Of a stretch of 64,000 nucleotides of DNA, positions 8,969-18,547 are shown piece after piece. The first letter of the stretch is position 1; each line of letters begins with the position of its first letter. The translations under genes and the position numbers were made by a program. This stretch comes from Sulfurospirillum multivorans DSM 12446 (GTDB lineage Bacteria; Campylobacterota; Campylobacteria; Campylobacterales; Sulfurospirillaceae). The stretch covers positions 2,613,654-2,677,653 of the forward strand of contig NZ_CP007201.1 of the NCBI RefSeq assembly GCF_000568815.1, read 5' to 3'. Under the pieces are notes generated by a model. That model was not told the DNA's origin. It saw only the letters and a program-made list of their open reading frames with translations, and did no database searches.

Positions 8969-10484
8969 TTTTTTGCTCCTTTAATCTTTTGGTTAAACTA
9001 AATTTTGCGCCACCTAACAAAGGGGAATCTTCGATTTTATACTCTAATTTCAATCCTTCGCATAAAAGCTTCACAAAATGAAGCCCAATGCCCGTTCCCT
9101 TTTTTTCAATAACACCCGTTCCTGACGCACTTTGAGTGTAGAGTTCAAACACCTCTTCTTTATCTTTAATCCCTTTGCCATCGTCTTGCACCACGATCTC
9201 TATTTTTTCACTATCGGATGCTAAAAAGACCTCAACAATCGAATTGCCATATTTGATCGCATTGGAGAGAATGTTTGAGAGAATTTGTTTAAAACGGTAC
9301 TCATCGCTCGTAATAAAAGGGCCGCTTTCATCACTTTGAAAAAACAGCATGCGTTTATGCTCAATCGCCAAGGCAGCATGCTTTTCAAGCACATCTAAAA
9401 TAGCCTCTTTGACGTTAAAAAGCGTCAAATTGTAGTGTAATTTCTGATGACGCAGTTTTCCAAGATCTAAGATATTGGTGACATTTTCGAGCATCGAAGA
9501 GGCACTCTTATAAATCTGCTCCAAAAGGTAAACACGCTTGGCTTTTGGCACCTCATCAATATGTGGCATGTGTTTATAAAGGTATTGCGAAAAGTTCAAA
9601 ATGGCATTGAGGGGCGTTTTTAACTCATGCGTAAAGAGCACCAAAAAAGCATCTTTGGCTTCGGCAAGCTGCTCTTGTTCCTGTGCCTTACGACTAATCT
9701 CATTCGCTGCGCGTTCTTTTTGTAAAAAGTTGGTAATGTCATGGCGAATGGCAAGATACTGAAGAATTTTCCCGCTCGTTTGCTCTTTAAAAGGAATAAT
9801 AATGGTCTCGGCCCAAAAGTCACTGCCATCTTTGTTGCGATTGATAATCTGCGCACGCCAGACTTCACCTTGGGTGATCGTGCCCCACATGTCGCTAAAA
9901 ATTTCAGGTGCCGTTTGTGGATGTTTAATGATGCGGTGATTTTGCCCTATTAACTCTTCACGTTCATACCCTGTGACTTTCAAAAAATTATCATTTATAT
10001 AGGTGATATTTCCATCAATATCGGTTTGTGAGACTATTGAAAAGTCAATCAATGTTTGAAAATAGTGACGCTCTGCAAGATAGCTATCATCTAAAAACGT
10101 TTTGATGCACTCTTTAAAATGGTCCAACACAGCCTCACTTTCATGTTTCATACTCAAATATCGCTCGCATTTAAGCGCTAAAATTTCATCCAACATACTC
10201 AATTGATCGGTTTGTAAAAAAAGAATTATTTTCACATGAGCATCACGTTCTCTGGCACGTTTCAATGCGGGAAGGTAGAGATGTTCGTTACGCGATGAGA
10301 GCGATCCAAAGATCAGATCGATCTTTTTTTCTTCCATCATCGTCTCAATTTCGCATGGAGAAATGTTTACATGTAAAGCATCGCACAGCTTCTTGGCTGC
10401 ATTAACAAACACGGCATCGTAGGATATTTCTCCGATCAGCAGTGCTGAAATGAGGCGAGGTTGATCCAAAAGGTGTGCAGCCAT
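8961..10484 (-). CDS. Cytosolic PAS histidine kinase
   Basis: A 507-residue sensor kinase without membrane helices. Residues 1-130 look like a degenerate receiver fold (ALLIGEISYDAVFVNAAKKL, no phospho-Asp visible). A PAS/PAC sensor lies at about 140-265 (FSIVSQTDIDGNITYINDNF) and is of the Aer type, with WRAQIINRNKDG and FWAETIIIPF. The dimerisation box is FTHELKTPLNAILNFS with the phospho-His. The catalytic ATPase has ILSNILSNAIKYG (N box), VQDDGKGI (G1) and KKGTGIGLHFVK (G2). The Aer-like PAS could report redox state through a flavin, which is an inference. Coupled to the following response regulator. Confidence 0.88.
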   Translation of the reverse strand: MAAHLLDQPRLISALLIGEISYDAVFVNAAKKLCDALHVNISPCEIETMMEEKKIDLIFGSLSSRNEHLYLPALKRARERDAHVKIILFLQTDQLSMLDEILALKCERYLSMKHESEAVLDHFKECIKTFLDDSYLAERHYFQTLIDFSIVSQTDIDGNITYINDNFLKVTGYEREELIGQNHRIIKHPQTAPEIFSDMWGTITQGEVWRAQIINRNKDGSDFWAETIIIPFKEQTSGKILQYLAIRHDITNFLQKERAANEISRKAQEQEQLAEAKDAFLVLFTHELKTPLNAILNFSQYLYKHMPHIDEVPKAKRVYLLEQIYKSASSMLENVTNILDLGKLRHQKLHYNLTLFNVKEAILDVLEKHAALAIEHKRMLFFQSDESGPFITSDEYRFKQILSNILSNAIKYGNSIVEVFLASDSEKIEIVVQDDGKGIKDKEEVFELYTQSASGTGVIEKKGTGIGLHFVKLLCEGLKLEYKIEDSPLLGGAKFSLTKRLKEQKNV

Positions 10485-10494
10485 TTTTCTCTCC

Positions 10495-11517
10495 TTACAC
10501 TAACATTTTGACAATAGTGTGCGCGATCTCAGGAAGCGGTAAAACCTCATCCACACCACCCAACTTAACCGACTCTTTGGGCATGCCATACACCACGCAA
10601 CTCTCTTCATTTTGTGCAATGGTTTTAGCCCCTGCTTCGTGCATGTGAAACAACCCTCGTGCACCATCACTTCCCATTCCCGTCAAAATCACACCAATCG
10701 CGTTACTTCCTGCCACTTTGGAAACGGAGTTAAACAACACATCCACACTCGGACAATGCCCACTGACTTTAGATCCCAGTCCAATTTCAATAAAATAACT
10801 CGCCCCCGATCGTCTTAACACCATGTGTTTTCCACCTTGAGCGATGTACGCGGTTCCCGTTTGCAAAAACTCCCCATGACGTGCCATTTTAACATCCAGT
10901 ACGCAGAGTTGATTTAGCCGCATCGCAAATGATTCCAAAAAGCTGTGAGGCATGTGCTGCACCACTAAAACCGCAGGCGACGTGGAAGGAAGTCCTCCAA
11001 GAACGACTTTAAGCGCCTCTGTTCCACCCGTACTTGCCCCAATAGCAATCACTTTATGTGTTGTCTCCGCCAGACTCGTATGATGCGGGTTCATTTTCAT
11101 CATAGGAATCTTTTTTTGCACGCGTGCATGAGAGGCATTGATCACTTTTTGAATCAACTCCTCTTTAATCTCCTCTTTACCATCGTAAATATGCGAATGG
11201 GGTTTTGTCACATAATCGATCGCACCTGCTTCCAGTGCGTCCAAAGTGGTATTGGCACTGTTGCGCGTAAGCGAAGAGACCATGACGACGGGAGTGGGAT
11301 AGTGCAACATCAGCTTTTGCAAAAAGGTCACACCATCCATGCGTGGCATCTCAACATCCAAGCAAATGACGTCAGGTTTGAGCTCCACAATCATATCGCG
11401 TGCAATGTAAGCATCCGCAGCCAATCCCACCACTTTAAGCCTAGCATCGCTCTCTAGGATCTCTCGTAAAATGTGGCGAGCTGTGGCGCTGTCATCCACA
11501 ATTAAAACACGGATCAT
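10495..11517 (-). CDS. cheB: Chemotaxis protein-glutamate methylesterase CheB
   Basis: Demethylates or deamidates chemoreceptors for adaptation. Residues 1-120 are a full receiver (VDDSATAR, DVICLDVEMPRMDG with the phospho-Asp, VTKPHSHI). The catalytic domain contains AIGASTGGTEALK (Ser nucleophile), VVQHMPHSF (His) and GVILTGMGSDGARG (Asp). Having an N-terminal receiver distinguishes it from the receiver-less CheB of Campylobacter jejuni. It overlaps cheD by 4 bp (ATGA). Confidence 0.96.
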   Translation of the reverse strand: MIRVLIVDDSATARHILREILESDARLKVVGLAADAYIARDMIVELKPDVICLDVEMPRMDGVTFLQKLMLHYPTPVVMVSSLTRNSANTTLDALEAGAIDYVTKPHSHIYDGKEEIKEELIQKVINASHARVQKKIPMMKMNPHHTSLAETTHKVIAIGASTGGTEALKVVLGGLPSTSPAVLVVQHMPHSFLESFAMRLNQLCVLDVKMARHGEFLQTGTAYIAQGGKHMVLRRSGASYFIEIGLGSKVSGHCPSVDVLFNSVSKVAGSNAIGVILTGMGSDGARGLFHMHEAGAKTIAQNEESCVVYGMPKESVKLGGVDEVLPLPEIAHTIVKMLV

Positions 11518-11984
11518 TCCATGATCTCATTTTGCACGTATTTTAAGATAATGCGATTCGCATCGCTGATCATCATAATCCGTCTGCCATTATTGCCACC
11601 CGTGTCTTCGGCTCTGATGGGAATGCTGTAGTGTCTTAAGATCTCTTTGGCAATCAGAACATTTTTCTGCCCAATGAGTTGACCTTCCGAATTGGTACGG
11701 TGAATGTTCGCCCCTCCAAAGATTTTCGCCTCCATGTTGCGCCGCAGACAGCCTATATTTTCCATATTTTCAATCAGTTTTGGAATCGCGACATTGCCGT
11801 ATTTTGGACTCTCCAGCCCATTGCCATTCCACAGTGCTAACAAGTAGTGATTCATCCCACCAATGAGTTCGACTTTATCGTACAGGCACACACTCACGCA
11901 TGAACCCAGCACGGTGACAATCTCGGTAGGTTTAATGCCCACAAAAATTTCTCCAACATGGATAAATTTACGCGGTAACATCAA
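11514..11984 (-). CDS. cheD: Chemoreceptor glutamine deamidase CheD
   Basis: Deamidates Gln residues in receptors. The 156-residue protein contains the signature TVLGSCVSVCLYDKVE with the catalytic Cys and GGMNHYLL with the catalytic His, followed by AKIFGGANI and IRAEDTGGNNGRRIMM. Overlaps by 4 bp with both neighbours, placing CheD tightly between cheB and the kinase-like gene. Family assignment is secure. Confidence 0.95.
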   Translation of the reverse strand: MMLPRKFIHVGEIFVGIKPTEIVTVLGSCVSVCLYDKVELIGGMNHYLLALWNGNGLESPKYGNVAIPKLIENMENIGCLRRNMEAKIFGGANIHRTNSEGQLIGQKNVLIAKEILRHYSIPIRAEDTGGNNGRRIMMISDANRIILKYVQNEIME

Positions 11985-12892
11985 AACTCTTTCATCTCTT
12001 GCGTATCGTCAAACATAAATTCATTCGCACTCTCACTCATCAACGCCTCCGCTTTGGAGGTATCTTGAAGTTTAAGGCAAAGATTAAACTGTGTTAAATT
12101 CTCGTTTGAGCTGTAGGTCACCTCTCCATCAAGGGATTCCACCAGCGCATTGACGATGCTAAGCCCAAGCCCTAGTCCATCGATGGATGTCCTTGCTTTG
12201 CTCGCATGCACACCTACTTTTTTAAACCGACTAAAGAGCTCTTTATTAGGATCTTTGATAATAACATCCCCCGTATTGGCGATGCTGATAAGCAGATGAT
12301 CGTCTTCTATCCGTGCGCTTATCCTGACATTGTGTGTTGGAAAAGAGTATTCACACGCATTGGAAATGAGATTGGCAAAAATAGTGTGTAGCTTTTTGGC
12401 ATCACTGACGATCAAACGATCCAGTTCAATGTCTGAGCTAAAGTGAAGCTCTTTTTCCTCAATCAGATACGCAAACGCCTCTTTTGCTTCTTCGATAATC
12501 AAGCGCAAATCGATTTCACTCCAGTAATTGGCAATCTCTCCTGCTTCAATCTCAGCGGCGGTGAAAATGTTGTTGAGCTGAAAATCAAGCTTGTGAAGCT
12601 CCATATCCAAAAGAAGTTTCATTGTCTGCGTCTTAGGCGAATCTTCATTTTTGCGCATCATCGAAGAGAGATTGAGCAGAGAACTGAGAGGATTATTAAA
12701 GACATTTTTGATTAAAGAGAGAAACTCTCCTTTGATGGAATCATGCTCTTTGAGTTTTTCATTGAGTAAGTAAAGCTTTTTCGTTAAAAATTCCATCTCT
12801 TCAAGCGTACTGTTTTTTTGATCAAAGCGTCGTTTGACCTCTTCAAGTAAAACCGTATCACTGACATCCTCAAAATTTTGTTTCATACTCAT
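11981..12892 (-). CDS. Histidine-kinase-like protein lacking the phospho-acceptor His
   Basis: About 303 residues with no membrane helix. A coiled-coil stretch (about 15-55) precedes a region shaped like a dimerisation box, FLSLIKNVFNNPLSSLLNLS, but where kinases have H-E/D-L-x-x-P-L this protein has N-V-F-N-N-P-L. The phosphorylatable His is replaced. The ATPase half keeps an N box (TIFANLISNACEYS) and a G2 box (GLGLGLSIVNAL), while the G1 box (ISIANTGDVI) lacks the DxGxG pattern. The C-terminus FMFDDTQEMKEF resembles the tail of the adjacent chemoreceptor (FPLDEDDLKEF). The start at 12892 is used because an upstream GTG/ATG at 12919 would lie inside cheR. Role unknown; a scaffold or adaptation partner is possible. 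Confidence 0.78.
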   Translation of the reverse strand: MSMKQNFEDVSDTVLLEEVKRRFDQKNSTLEEMEFLTKKLYLLNEKLKEHDSIKGEFLSLIKNVFNNPLSSLLNLSSMMRKNEDSPKTQTMKLLLDMELHKLDFQLNNIFTAAEIEAGEIANYWSEIDLRLIIEEAKEAFAYLIEEKELHFSSDIELDRLIVSDAKKLHTIFANLISNACEYSFPTHNVRISARIEDDHLLISIANTGDVIIKDPNKELFSRFKKVGVHASKARTSIDGLGLGLSIVNALVESLDGEVTYSSNENLTQFNLCLKLQDTSKAEALMSESANEFMFDDTQEMKEF

Positions 12893-12893
12893 A

Positions 12894-13724
12894 TTAAGCC
12901 TTTTGATAAATTGAAGCACTCTTTGATCTAAAATCTTTTTTCATATCCGTAAGCGCTTCGGAACTTCCTATAAAAAGATACCCATTTTTTGGCAAAATCG
13001 TGTAAAATCGATCCACAAGTGCACTTTGGGTCGATTTGTCAAAATAGATCATCACGTTACGGCAAAAAATAATGTTAAGGGCTTTCGCATCAAAAAGCGA
13101 ATAATCTCCCGTGACGAGGTTAAATTCTCGAAACAAAATTCTCTGTTTCACGGCGTCACGAATGCGGTAAAACGCTTCACCTTCGACTATTTCCGTACTA
13201 AAATATTTGCGCAAATAGACCTCGTTTAAAGAGAAAATGGCTTTTTGACTGTAAAGCCCATTCATCGCTATTTTTAATACTTTTGATGAAACATCGGTTG
13301 CTAGAATCTTTATATCATACTGCGTATAATTGGGAAGATGTTCCATAAGAAACATCGCAATACTGTATGGCTCTTCGCCACTTGAGCACGCTGCGGACCA
13401 GATGCGAAGTTTGCCACCTGAGCGCTCTATAATGGAAGGAAGTTCTCTTTTTAAAAACTCCCACTGTTTTGCTTCTCTAAAAAAGGAGGTCACATTGGTC
13501 GAAATAAGCGAAGAGAGATACTCCAGCTCGCCTCTTTTTTTATCGGCGACTAAATAGTCATAATACGCCCCAAAGCTCGAAAGTCCTAATTGCTTGACCC
13601 GTTTGGCGAGTCTCGCTTGCACCAGATAAATCTTATGGTCGCCTAAACTAATGCCGATGTGTTGATAGATGTATGCCTGTAAAAGCGTAAACTCTTTACG
13701 CCTTAAAACGAGCCGTTCAACCAT
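12894..13724 (-). CDS. cheR: Chemotaxis methyltransferase CheR
   Basis: Transfers methyl groups from S-adenosylmethionine to receptor glutamates. The N-terminal helical domain (1-75) is followed by the SAM-binding fold with IWSAACSSGEEPYSIAM, ILATDVSSKVLK, and NIIFCRNVMIYFDKSTQ. 276 residues, the usual length. The start abuts the cheA stop (1-bp overlap at 13724). One nucleotide separates its stop from the next gene's ATG. Confidence 0.96.
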   Translation of the reverse strand: MVERLVLRRKEFTLLQAYIYQHIGISLGDHKIYLVQARLAKRVKQLGLSSFGAYYDYLVADKKRGELEYLSSLISTNVTSFFREAKQWEFLKRELPSIIERSGGKLRIWSAACSSGEEPYSIAMFLMEHLPNYTQYDIKILATDVSSKVLKIAMNGLYSQKAIFSLNEVYLRKYFSTEIVEGEAFYRIRDAVKQRILFREFNLVTGDYSLFDAKALNIIFCRNVMIYFDKSTQSALVDRFYTILPKNGYLFIGSSEALTDMKKDFRSKSASIYQKA

Positions 13725-15743
13725 CAGTACAACTCTTCAACGTTTAAGATGAGCGCTATTTCGCCATTGCCCATCACAGCACCTCCACTGACTCCCTCTG
13801 TTTTGGCTAAAAATCCACCCAATGTTTTAATGACCACTTGCTGTCTACCCACCAATTCATCCACTAAAAGTGCAAATTTACCCCTCGCATTTTCAATGCA
13901 AACCAGCGTACACTCCCAAGGATTTGGCTGAGCATCATCTAATTCGAGCACACGAGAAAGGCGCACAATCGGCAAAAGTTCGGAGCGCAACTGCACAAAC
14001 TCCTCTTTGCCGCCTGCACTGTGAACACTTGCCTCTTTGGGCCTAAAAGACTCGGTGATGCACAGCGTTGGGATAATAAAAATCTTCTCGTTGGAACGGA
14101 CAATCATGCCATCAATAATCGCAAGTGTGAGAGGTAAAACGATGGAAAACGTCGTTCCTTTGCCCTCTTCTGAGCTAATATCAACCTTCCCACGTACCGC
14201 TTCAATGGCCGTTTTAACCACATCAAGCCCAACGCCACGCCCCGAAATATCGCTGATCACATCGGCAGTCGAAAACCCTGGTTGCATGATGAGCCCGTAA
14301 ATTTGGGCATCGCTGAGCTCTTCATCTTTTGACACAAGTCCACGCTCTAGCGCTTTATGATAGACTTTGGCTTTGTTGATGCCTCGCCCATCATCTTTCA
14401 CTTCGATGATGATAGTGCCCCTCGATGATAGGCACGTAGGCTCACCATCCCCTCTTCGCTTTTGCCTGCTTTGAGGCGCTCTTCCACACTGCTTTCGATG
14501 CCATGATCGATGGCATTGCGAATGATATGCACCAAAGGGTCCGAAAGCGCTTCCACCATCGTTTTATCGATCTCGGTCTCTTCGCCTTCAAGCATCAAAT
14601 GAATCGGTTTATTGACCTTTTTAGAAGAGTCTCGCACCACACGTTTCATCTTATCAAACGTGTCACGAATCGGAATCATCCGCAAACTCATCACACGGTT
14701 TTGAATAAGGCGCGTGATCTTGGAGAGGTTTTCAATTGTTTTAGTCACCTCAGCATCGGCAATCGCTTTAATTTTTGTATTTTCACCCAAATAATTTTGG
14801 GCAATCACAAGCTCACCAATAGAATCAAAGAGTTCATCCAGTTTCAGCGCATCGATTTTGAGGAAGTTTTTAGAAACAACCGTACTTCGTTTGATCTCTT
14901 CTTTCTCTTCAGGCAAAACCACACTTTTAGAGGCCTCAACACTCTGGGGCGCAACTGCTTTGGCGTGGATTTCTTCCACTACGTACTCATTCTCTTCTAA
15001 AAAAGCAAAAATATCTGCAATACTTTCAGCCTCTTTTTCACTCGCGAGATAAAGCGTCACTTCTTGAATGGCGTTACGCTCAACATCAAAAAGTTCCTCA
15101 GCACGATACTCAGGCACTCGCCAAAATGAGGCTAAAATTCTGCCTACATGTAAAAGGTTTTTGAAGTATAAAAAATGGTCAAATCCGCGCAGGTAAATAT
15201 CTTCATCAAAGCGCAAAATGATCTTAAAAAGGGTTTCATTCGGGCGTAGTTCTGCTAAGAAATCTTCATTGACTGCGCTGGGAACTTGAAAAAAAGCATC
15301 ATTGCCAAACTCCAAAGAGAGGTCATTCGTGGAGCTCTCTTCAGGGCTTTGATGTCGTTTACATGTAAAAGAATTTGCTGAATCTTTGCGAGGCATGGCG
15401 TGTACTCCGCAGGCAATTTTTCGCTCTCATCCACTTCGCACAGCAGCGTCTCTTTGATGACATTGACACTCTCTAAAAAAAGGTCCACATCAGCACTGCT
15501 TGGCGTTATATCGCTGTTTCTAAAGTAGTCAAGGACATCTTCAAAATGGTGAACAAACTCTCCAAGTCGCGCAAAATTAAACGCATTCGCACTGCCTTTG
15601 AGGGTATGAACACCTCTGAAAATTTCATTGAGCAGTGCTTTATCATTCGGCGATTCTTCATAATTGATAATATCGACATCCATCTTTTCGATGATCTCGT
15701 TTGCCTCTTCGATGAAGATTTGTCTTAGTTTTTCTCTACTCAT
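13724..15743 (-). pseudogene. cheA: Chemotaxis kinase cheA, split into three frames by two 1-nt deletions
   Basis: Three successive reading frames together give one complete CheA. Frame 1 (15743 to about 15345) has the Hpt domain with VHTLKGSANAF and the phospho-His near residue 46. Frame 2 (about 15390 to 14420) has the linker, the dimerisation domain and the N box (DPLVHIIRNAIDHGIE). Frame 3 (about 14420 to 13724) has the G boxes (KDDGRGI, SGRGVGLDVVK) and the CheW-like regulatory domain. Adding one base in the G run at 15344-15346 and one in the C run at 14418-14421 (plus-strand letters) restores a single frame. The span of 2020 nt plus 2 equals exactly 674 codons. It may be a sequencing error in homopolymers or a genuine inactivation. 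Confidence 0.9.
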
Positions 15744-16005
15744 GCGTTATCCAATTCATCATACCATACGACTCAAGATCAAGACGCATTGAGTCAATAA
15801 AATCGATCTTAAGAGAAGGTTTGGTCCGTTTGATCCAAAAAAGCAACGCGAAAAGTGCCGAAGTCGAAGGGATGCCATCGCGAGAGCGCAATAAGACAAT
15901 CTCCTCAATATACCCCAAACGATCTTTGATGAACTCTTGAAGCGTTTTGACCTCTTCTAAATCCATCTCAATATCCAGTTCTAGCACATCTCCATCTATA
16001 TACAT
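15736..16005 (-). CDS. Small protein, STAS-domain-like
   Basis: 89 residues, acidic N-terminus (MYIDGDVLELDIEMDLEEV). The alternating strand/helix pattern, with a LLRSRDGIPSTSALFALL segment where STAS domains carry the conserved Asp/Ser loop, suggests a STAS or anti-anti-sigma-like fold; this is a weak, pattern-based inference. It overlaps cheA by 8 bp and follows the chemoreceptor gene by 53 bp, so it is part of the chemosensory operon. Small STAS-like proteins occur in other environmental che operons. Confidence 0.5.
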   Translation of the reverse strand: MYIDGDVLELDIEMDLEEVKTLQEFIKDRLGYIEEIVLLRSRDGIPSTSALFALLFWIKRTKPSLKIDFIDSMRLDLESYGMMNWITHE

Positions 16006-16058
16006 TGCACACCTTTGTCACAGATCTTTTACACGACGCTTTACATGTAAAGGGAACA

Positions 16059-18038
16059 CTAAAACTCTTTTAAATCATCTTCATCCAAAGGGAACACCTC
16101 TTCGTTACTGCGTTTTGAAGCAGAACTAAAGGTCGACTTTGTTCGTTTAGGAGCCATTGCTAAACGCTTTGGAGGCATACTAAGGCTTGAAGTCGAGGCA
16201 CGTTTAAGAGACGCTGCTTTTGAAGCCTCTTTTCCCATATCGTACCCTGCAAGAGCTGCAATCTCCGCCACACTCTCCAGCATCGAAAGCGCTTGTGCGT
16301 TAAGCTCTTCTGCCGCTGCTGCGGTCTCTTCAGACGCTGAAGCATTTTGTTGGGTGATTTGATCAACCGAACCCATTGCTGTTGCGATCTGATTCATACC
16401 CTCGGCTTGCTCTTTAGCAGAAATGGCAATCTCGCCAATCAAATCAGAGGTCTTTTTAATGCTTGTCAATATCTCGGTAAACGACTCTTTCGTACGGTTC
16501 GCCACTTCGGTTCCCATCTTCACTTGATCGATGCTCGCTTCGATAATGCCCGTAATCTCTTTCGCCGCTCCCGCACTGCGTTCTGCTAGGTTTTTAACCT
16601 CTTCTGCGACCACCGCAAACCCAAGACCATGCTCACCCGCACGCGCCGCTTCTACGGCTGCATTGAGCGCTAAAAGGTTGGTTTGGAAGGCGATTTCATC
16701 GATTGTTTTAATGATTTTGGCAATTTTTTGAGACGAATCGGTGATCTTCTCCATTGCCACCATCAGGTCGCCCACTTGTTGATTGCCGATGCGTGCGGCG
16801 TCATTGGAGTGTTGCGCCAAAAGATTGGCTTCACGGCTGTTATCTGCGTTTTGATTATTGCTTGCCGTTGCTTCCTCGATGGTTGCACTGACCTCTTCCA
16901 CACTGCTCGCTTGTGAACTTGCTCCTTCAGCCAAAGAGACCGAAGCGGAGCTAATTTGCTCACTTGCACTTACTACCTGAGCCGTTCCCTCGGAAAGAGA
17001 TTTGACAGAGTCAACGACCACTTTTACAATACTTCGGATCAAGAAAAATGCAAGAATAATACTAATGATTAAACCCACTATCACACCAATAATCATCGCA
17101 AATGAAGCAGTAGAGAGATCACTGCTAGTCTCTTCTGCAATGGTGACAATCGAGCTAAAGCCCTCTTCCGTAATAGCATCAATCGCGATGGAAAGCTCAC
17201 CGACAACTTGCAAACGTCTCTTTTGAACTTCATTCGTCTCTTGCATAACCGCAACAAACCCTTTTAAAGACTCTTCATACACTTTAGCTGAAGATTCAAT
17301 GGCATTAAGATACCCTAAAGCGACACTGTCCGTTGTTTGCGCCTTAAGTGCGCTTACGTCTTGAAACAAGACATCAAATTTTTTGATCGCACTTTCAAGT
17401 AACGCTGGATCTCTCTTGACCTGAGCACGTTGCCCATAGACCCTTGAGTAAGTTCCAATACTTAGAACATCATCAATTTTGGCAAGTTTACTGTAGCGTT
17501 GTTTTAATTCAGCAGGCGAAATACGATCATTCATCTCTTTAAAAAGCTGCTCTTCTTGTGTCTGTCGGTACAACTCAACACTTTTAAGAAACAGTGCTGC
17601 GTTATTGACCGTTGCTTCATCAAATAGTTTTTTCTTAGCTAAAATCTTCTCATTTTGCTCTACTGTGGTGACATACTCTGCCAATGCTTTCGCTGCTGCT
17701 TTTTGGTGTTCCAATAATTTTTTGAGATTGTTTTTTTTACCAAGCTCATCGACTTTAAGAAGGTTGGCTTGAAGATCTGCAAAATTGGTTTTTGCTTTGC
17801 TTAAAGCCACTTCATCATCAATAGAGATAAAACTCAAAATGTTATAGCGTGCATTGCTAAAATTTTGCATTACCTGACTTGCAAGTGTGACTTCTGGCAC
17901 ATACACCGATGAAAGACGTGTCGCATCTGAAGAAGCACTGCGCATTGAGATAATACCTGTTAACCCAATAATCAAGACGATGGCGATTAAAACCCCAAAT
18001 CCTAGTGAAATCCTATATCCTAATGTTGCATTTTTCAT
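16059..18038 (-). CDS. Methyl-accepting chemotaxis protein
   Basis: A 659-residue transmembrane receptor. The first membrane helix is at about residues 10-30, and a helical-bundle periplasmic sensor fills about 35-305. The second helix is at about 310-335 (FAMIIGVIVGLIISIILAFF). HAMP is short or divergent. The cytoplasmic signalling hairpin tip (EIAFQTNLLALNAAVEAARAGEHG is split here as EIAFQTNLLALNAAVEAA and GLGFAVVAEEV) is perfectly conserved and binds CheA/CheW. The C-terminus is a flexible basic tail ending FPLDEDDLKEF, like the pentapeptide tether for CheR/CheB. It precedes cheA in the operon and would be its dedicated receptor. Confidence 0.94.
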   Translation of the reverse strand: MKNATLGYRISLGFGVLIAIVLIIGLTGIISMRSASSDATRLSSVYVPEVTLASQVMQNFSNARYNILSFISIDDEVALSKAKTNFADLQANLLKVDELGKKNNLKKLLEHQKAAAKALAEYVTTVEQNEKILAKKKLFDEATVNNAALFLKSVELYRQTQEEQLFKEMNDRISPAELKQRYSKLAKIDDVLSIGTYSRVYGQRAQVKRDPALLESAIKKFDVLFQDVSALKAQTTDSVALGYLNAIESSAKVYEESLKGFVAVMQETNEVQKRRLQVVGELSIAIDAITEEGFSSIVTIAEETSSDLSTASFAMIIGVIVGLIISIILAFFLIRSIVKVVVDSVKSLSEGTAQVVSASEQISSASVSLAEGASSQASSVEEVSATIEEATASNNQNADNSREANLLAQHSNDAARIGNQQVGDLMVAMEKITDSSQKIAKIIKTIDEIAFQTNLLALNAAVEAARAGEHGLGFAVVAEEVKNLAERSAGAAKEITGIIEASIDQVKMGTEVANRTKESFTEILTSIKKTSDLIGEIAISAKEQAEGMNQIATAMGSVDQITQQNASASEETAAAAEELNAQALSMLESVAEIAALAGYDMGKEASKAASLKRASTSSLSMPPKRLAMAPKRTKSTFSSASKRSNEEVFPLDEDDLKEF

Positions 18039-18050
18039 GACACTTCTCCT

Positions 18051-18545
18051 TTACGCTTCGCTGGCTGTTTTACTTAAATTTTGTACCATAGTGAGTTCCT
18101 CTTCACCAAACAAAGCGAGTAGGTCCAAGATCATGACCACTTTTTGTTTGTATTGCGCCATATTTTTGATAAATCTGGTATCGATATGACTACCAAATTC
18201 AGGTGGAATGCTTAAATGTTCCTCTTCCACATTGATGACCTCTTCCACCTTGTCAACAATAAAACCAATCTGCTTTTCCCCAAGCTTGATGATAACAATC
18301 GCGGTATACATATGAGCAGGAATGGAAGGCATATCGAATTTAAGGCGCATATCCACCACGGGGATAATATTGCCTCTTAAATTCATCACCCCTTGAATAA
18401 ACTTGGGGGTTTTAGGCACAGGAGTGGTTTTCATCATTGCGATGATCTCTTTCACATCAGAGATATGCACCCCATAGACCTCCTCTTCTAAGTAGAACGT
18501 CAAGAAACGATTGCTCGTTCTATCGTTGTGTTTTTTTTGCTCCAT
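18051..18545 (-). CDS. cheW: Chemotaxis coupling protein CheW
   Basis: 164-residue adaptor linking the receptor to CheA. It contains the CheW fold: FYLEEEVYGVHISDVKEII, FIQGVMNLRGNIIPVVDMRL (with the conserved NLRG), and IGFIVDKVEEV. The gene sits 12 bp before mcp and 2 bp after cheY. No receiver domain is attached, so it is CheW and not CheV. Confidence 0.94.
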   Translation of the reverse strand: MEQKKHNDRTSNRFLTFYLEEEVYGVHISDVKEIIAMMKTTPVPKTPKFIQGVMNLRGNIIPVVDMRLKFDMPSIPAHMYTAIVIIKLGEKQIGFIVDKVEEVINVEEEHLSIPPEFGSHIDTRFIKNMAQYKQKVVMILDLLALFGEEELTMVQNLSKTASEA

Positions 18546-18547
18546 TG

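Noticed and set aside
14398-14430. Programmed ribosomal frameshift within cheA
   Set aside because: No slippery heptamer or downstream stimulatory structure is visible; two breaks at plain homopolymers fit deletions better.
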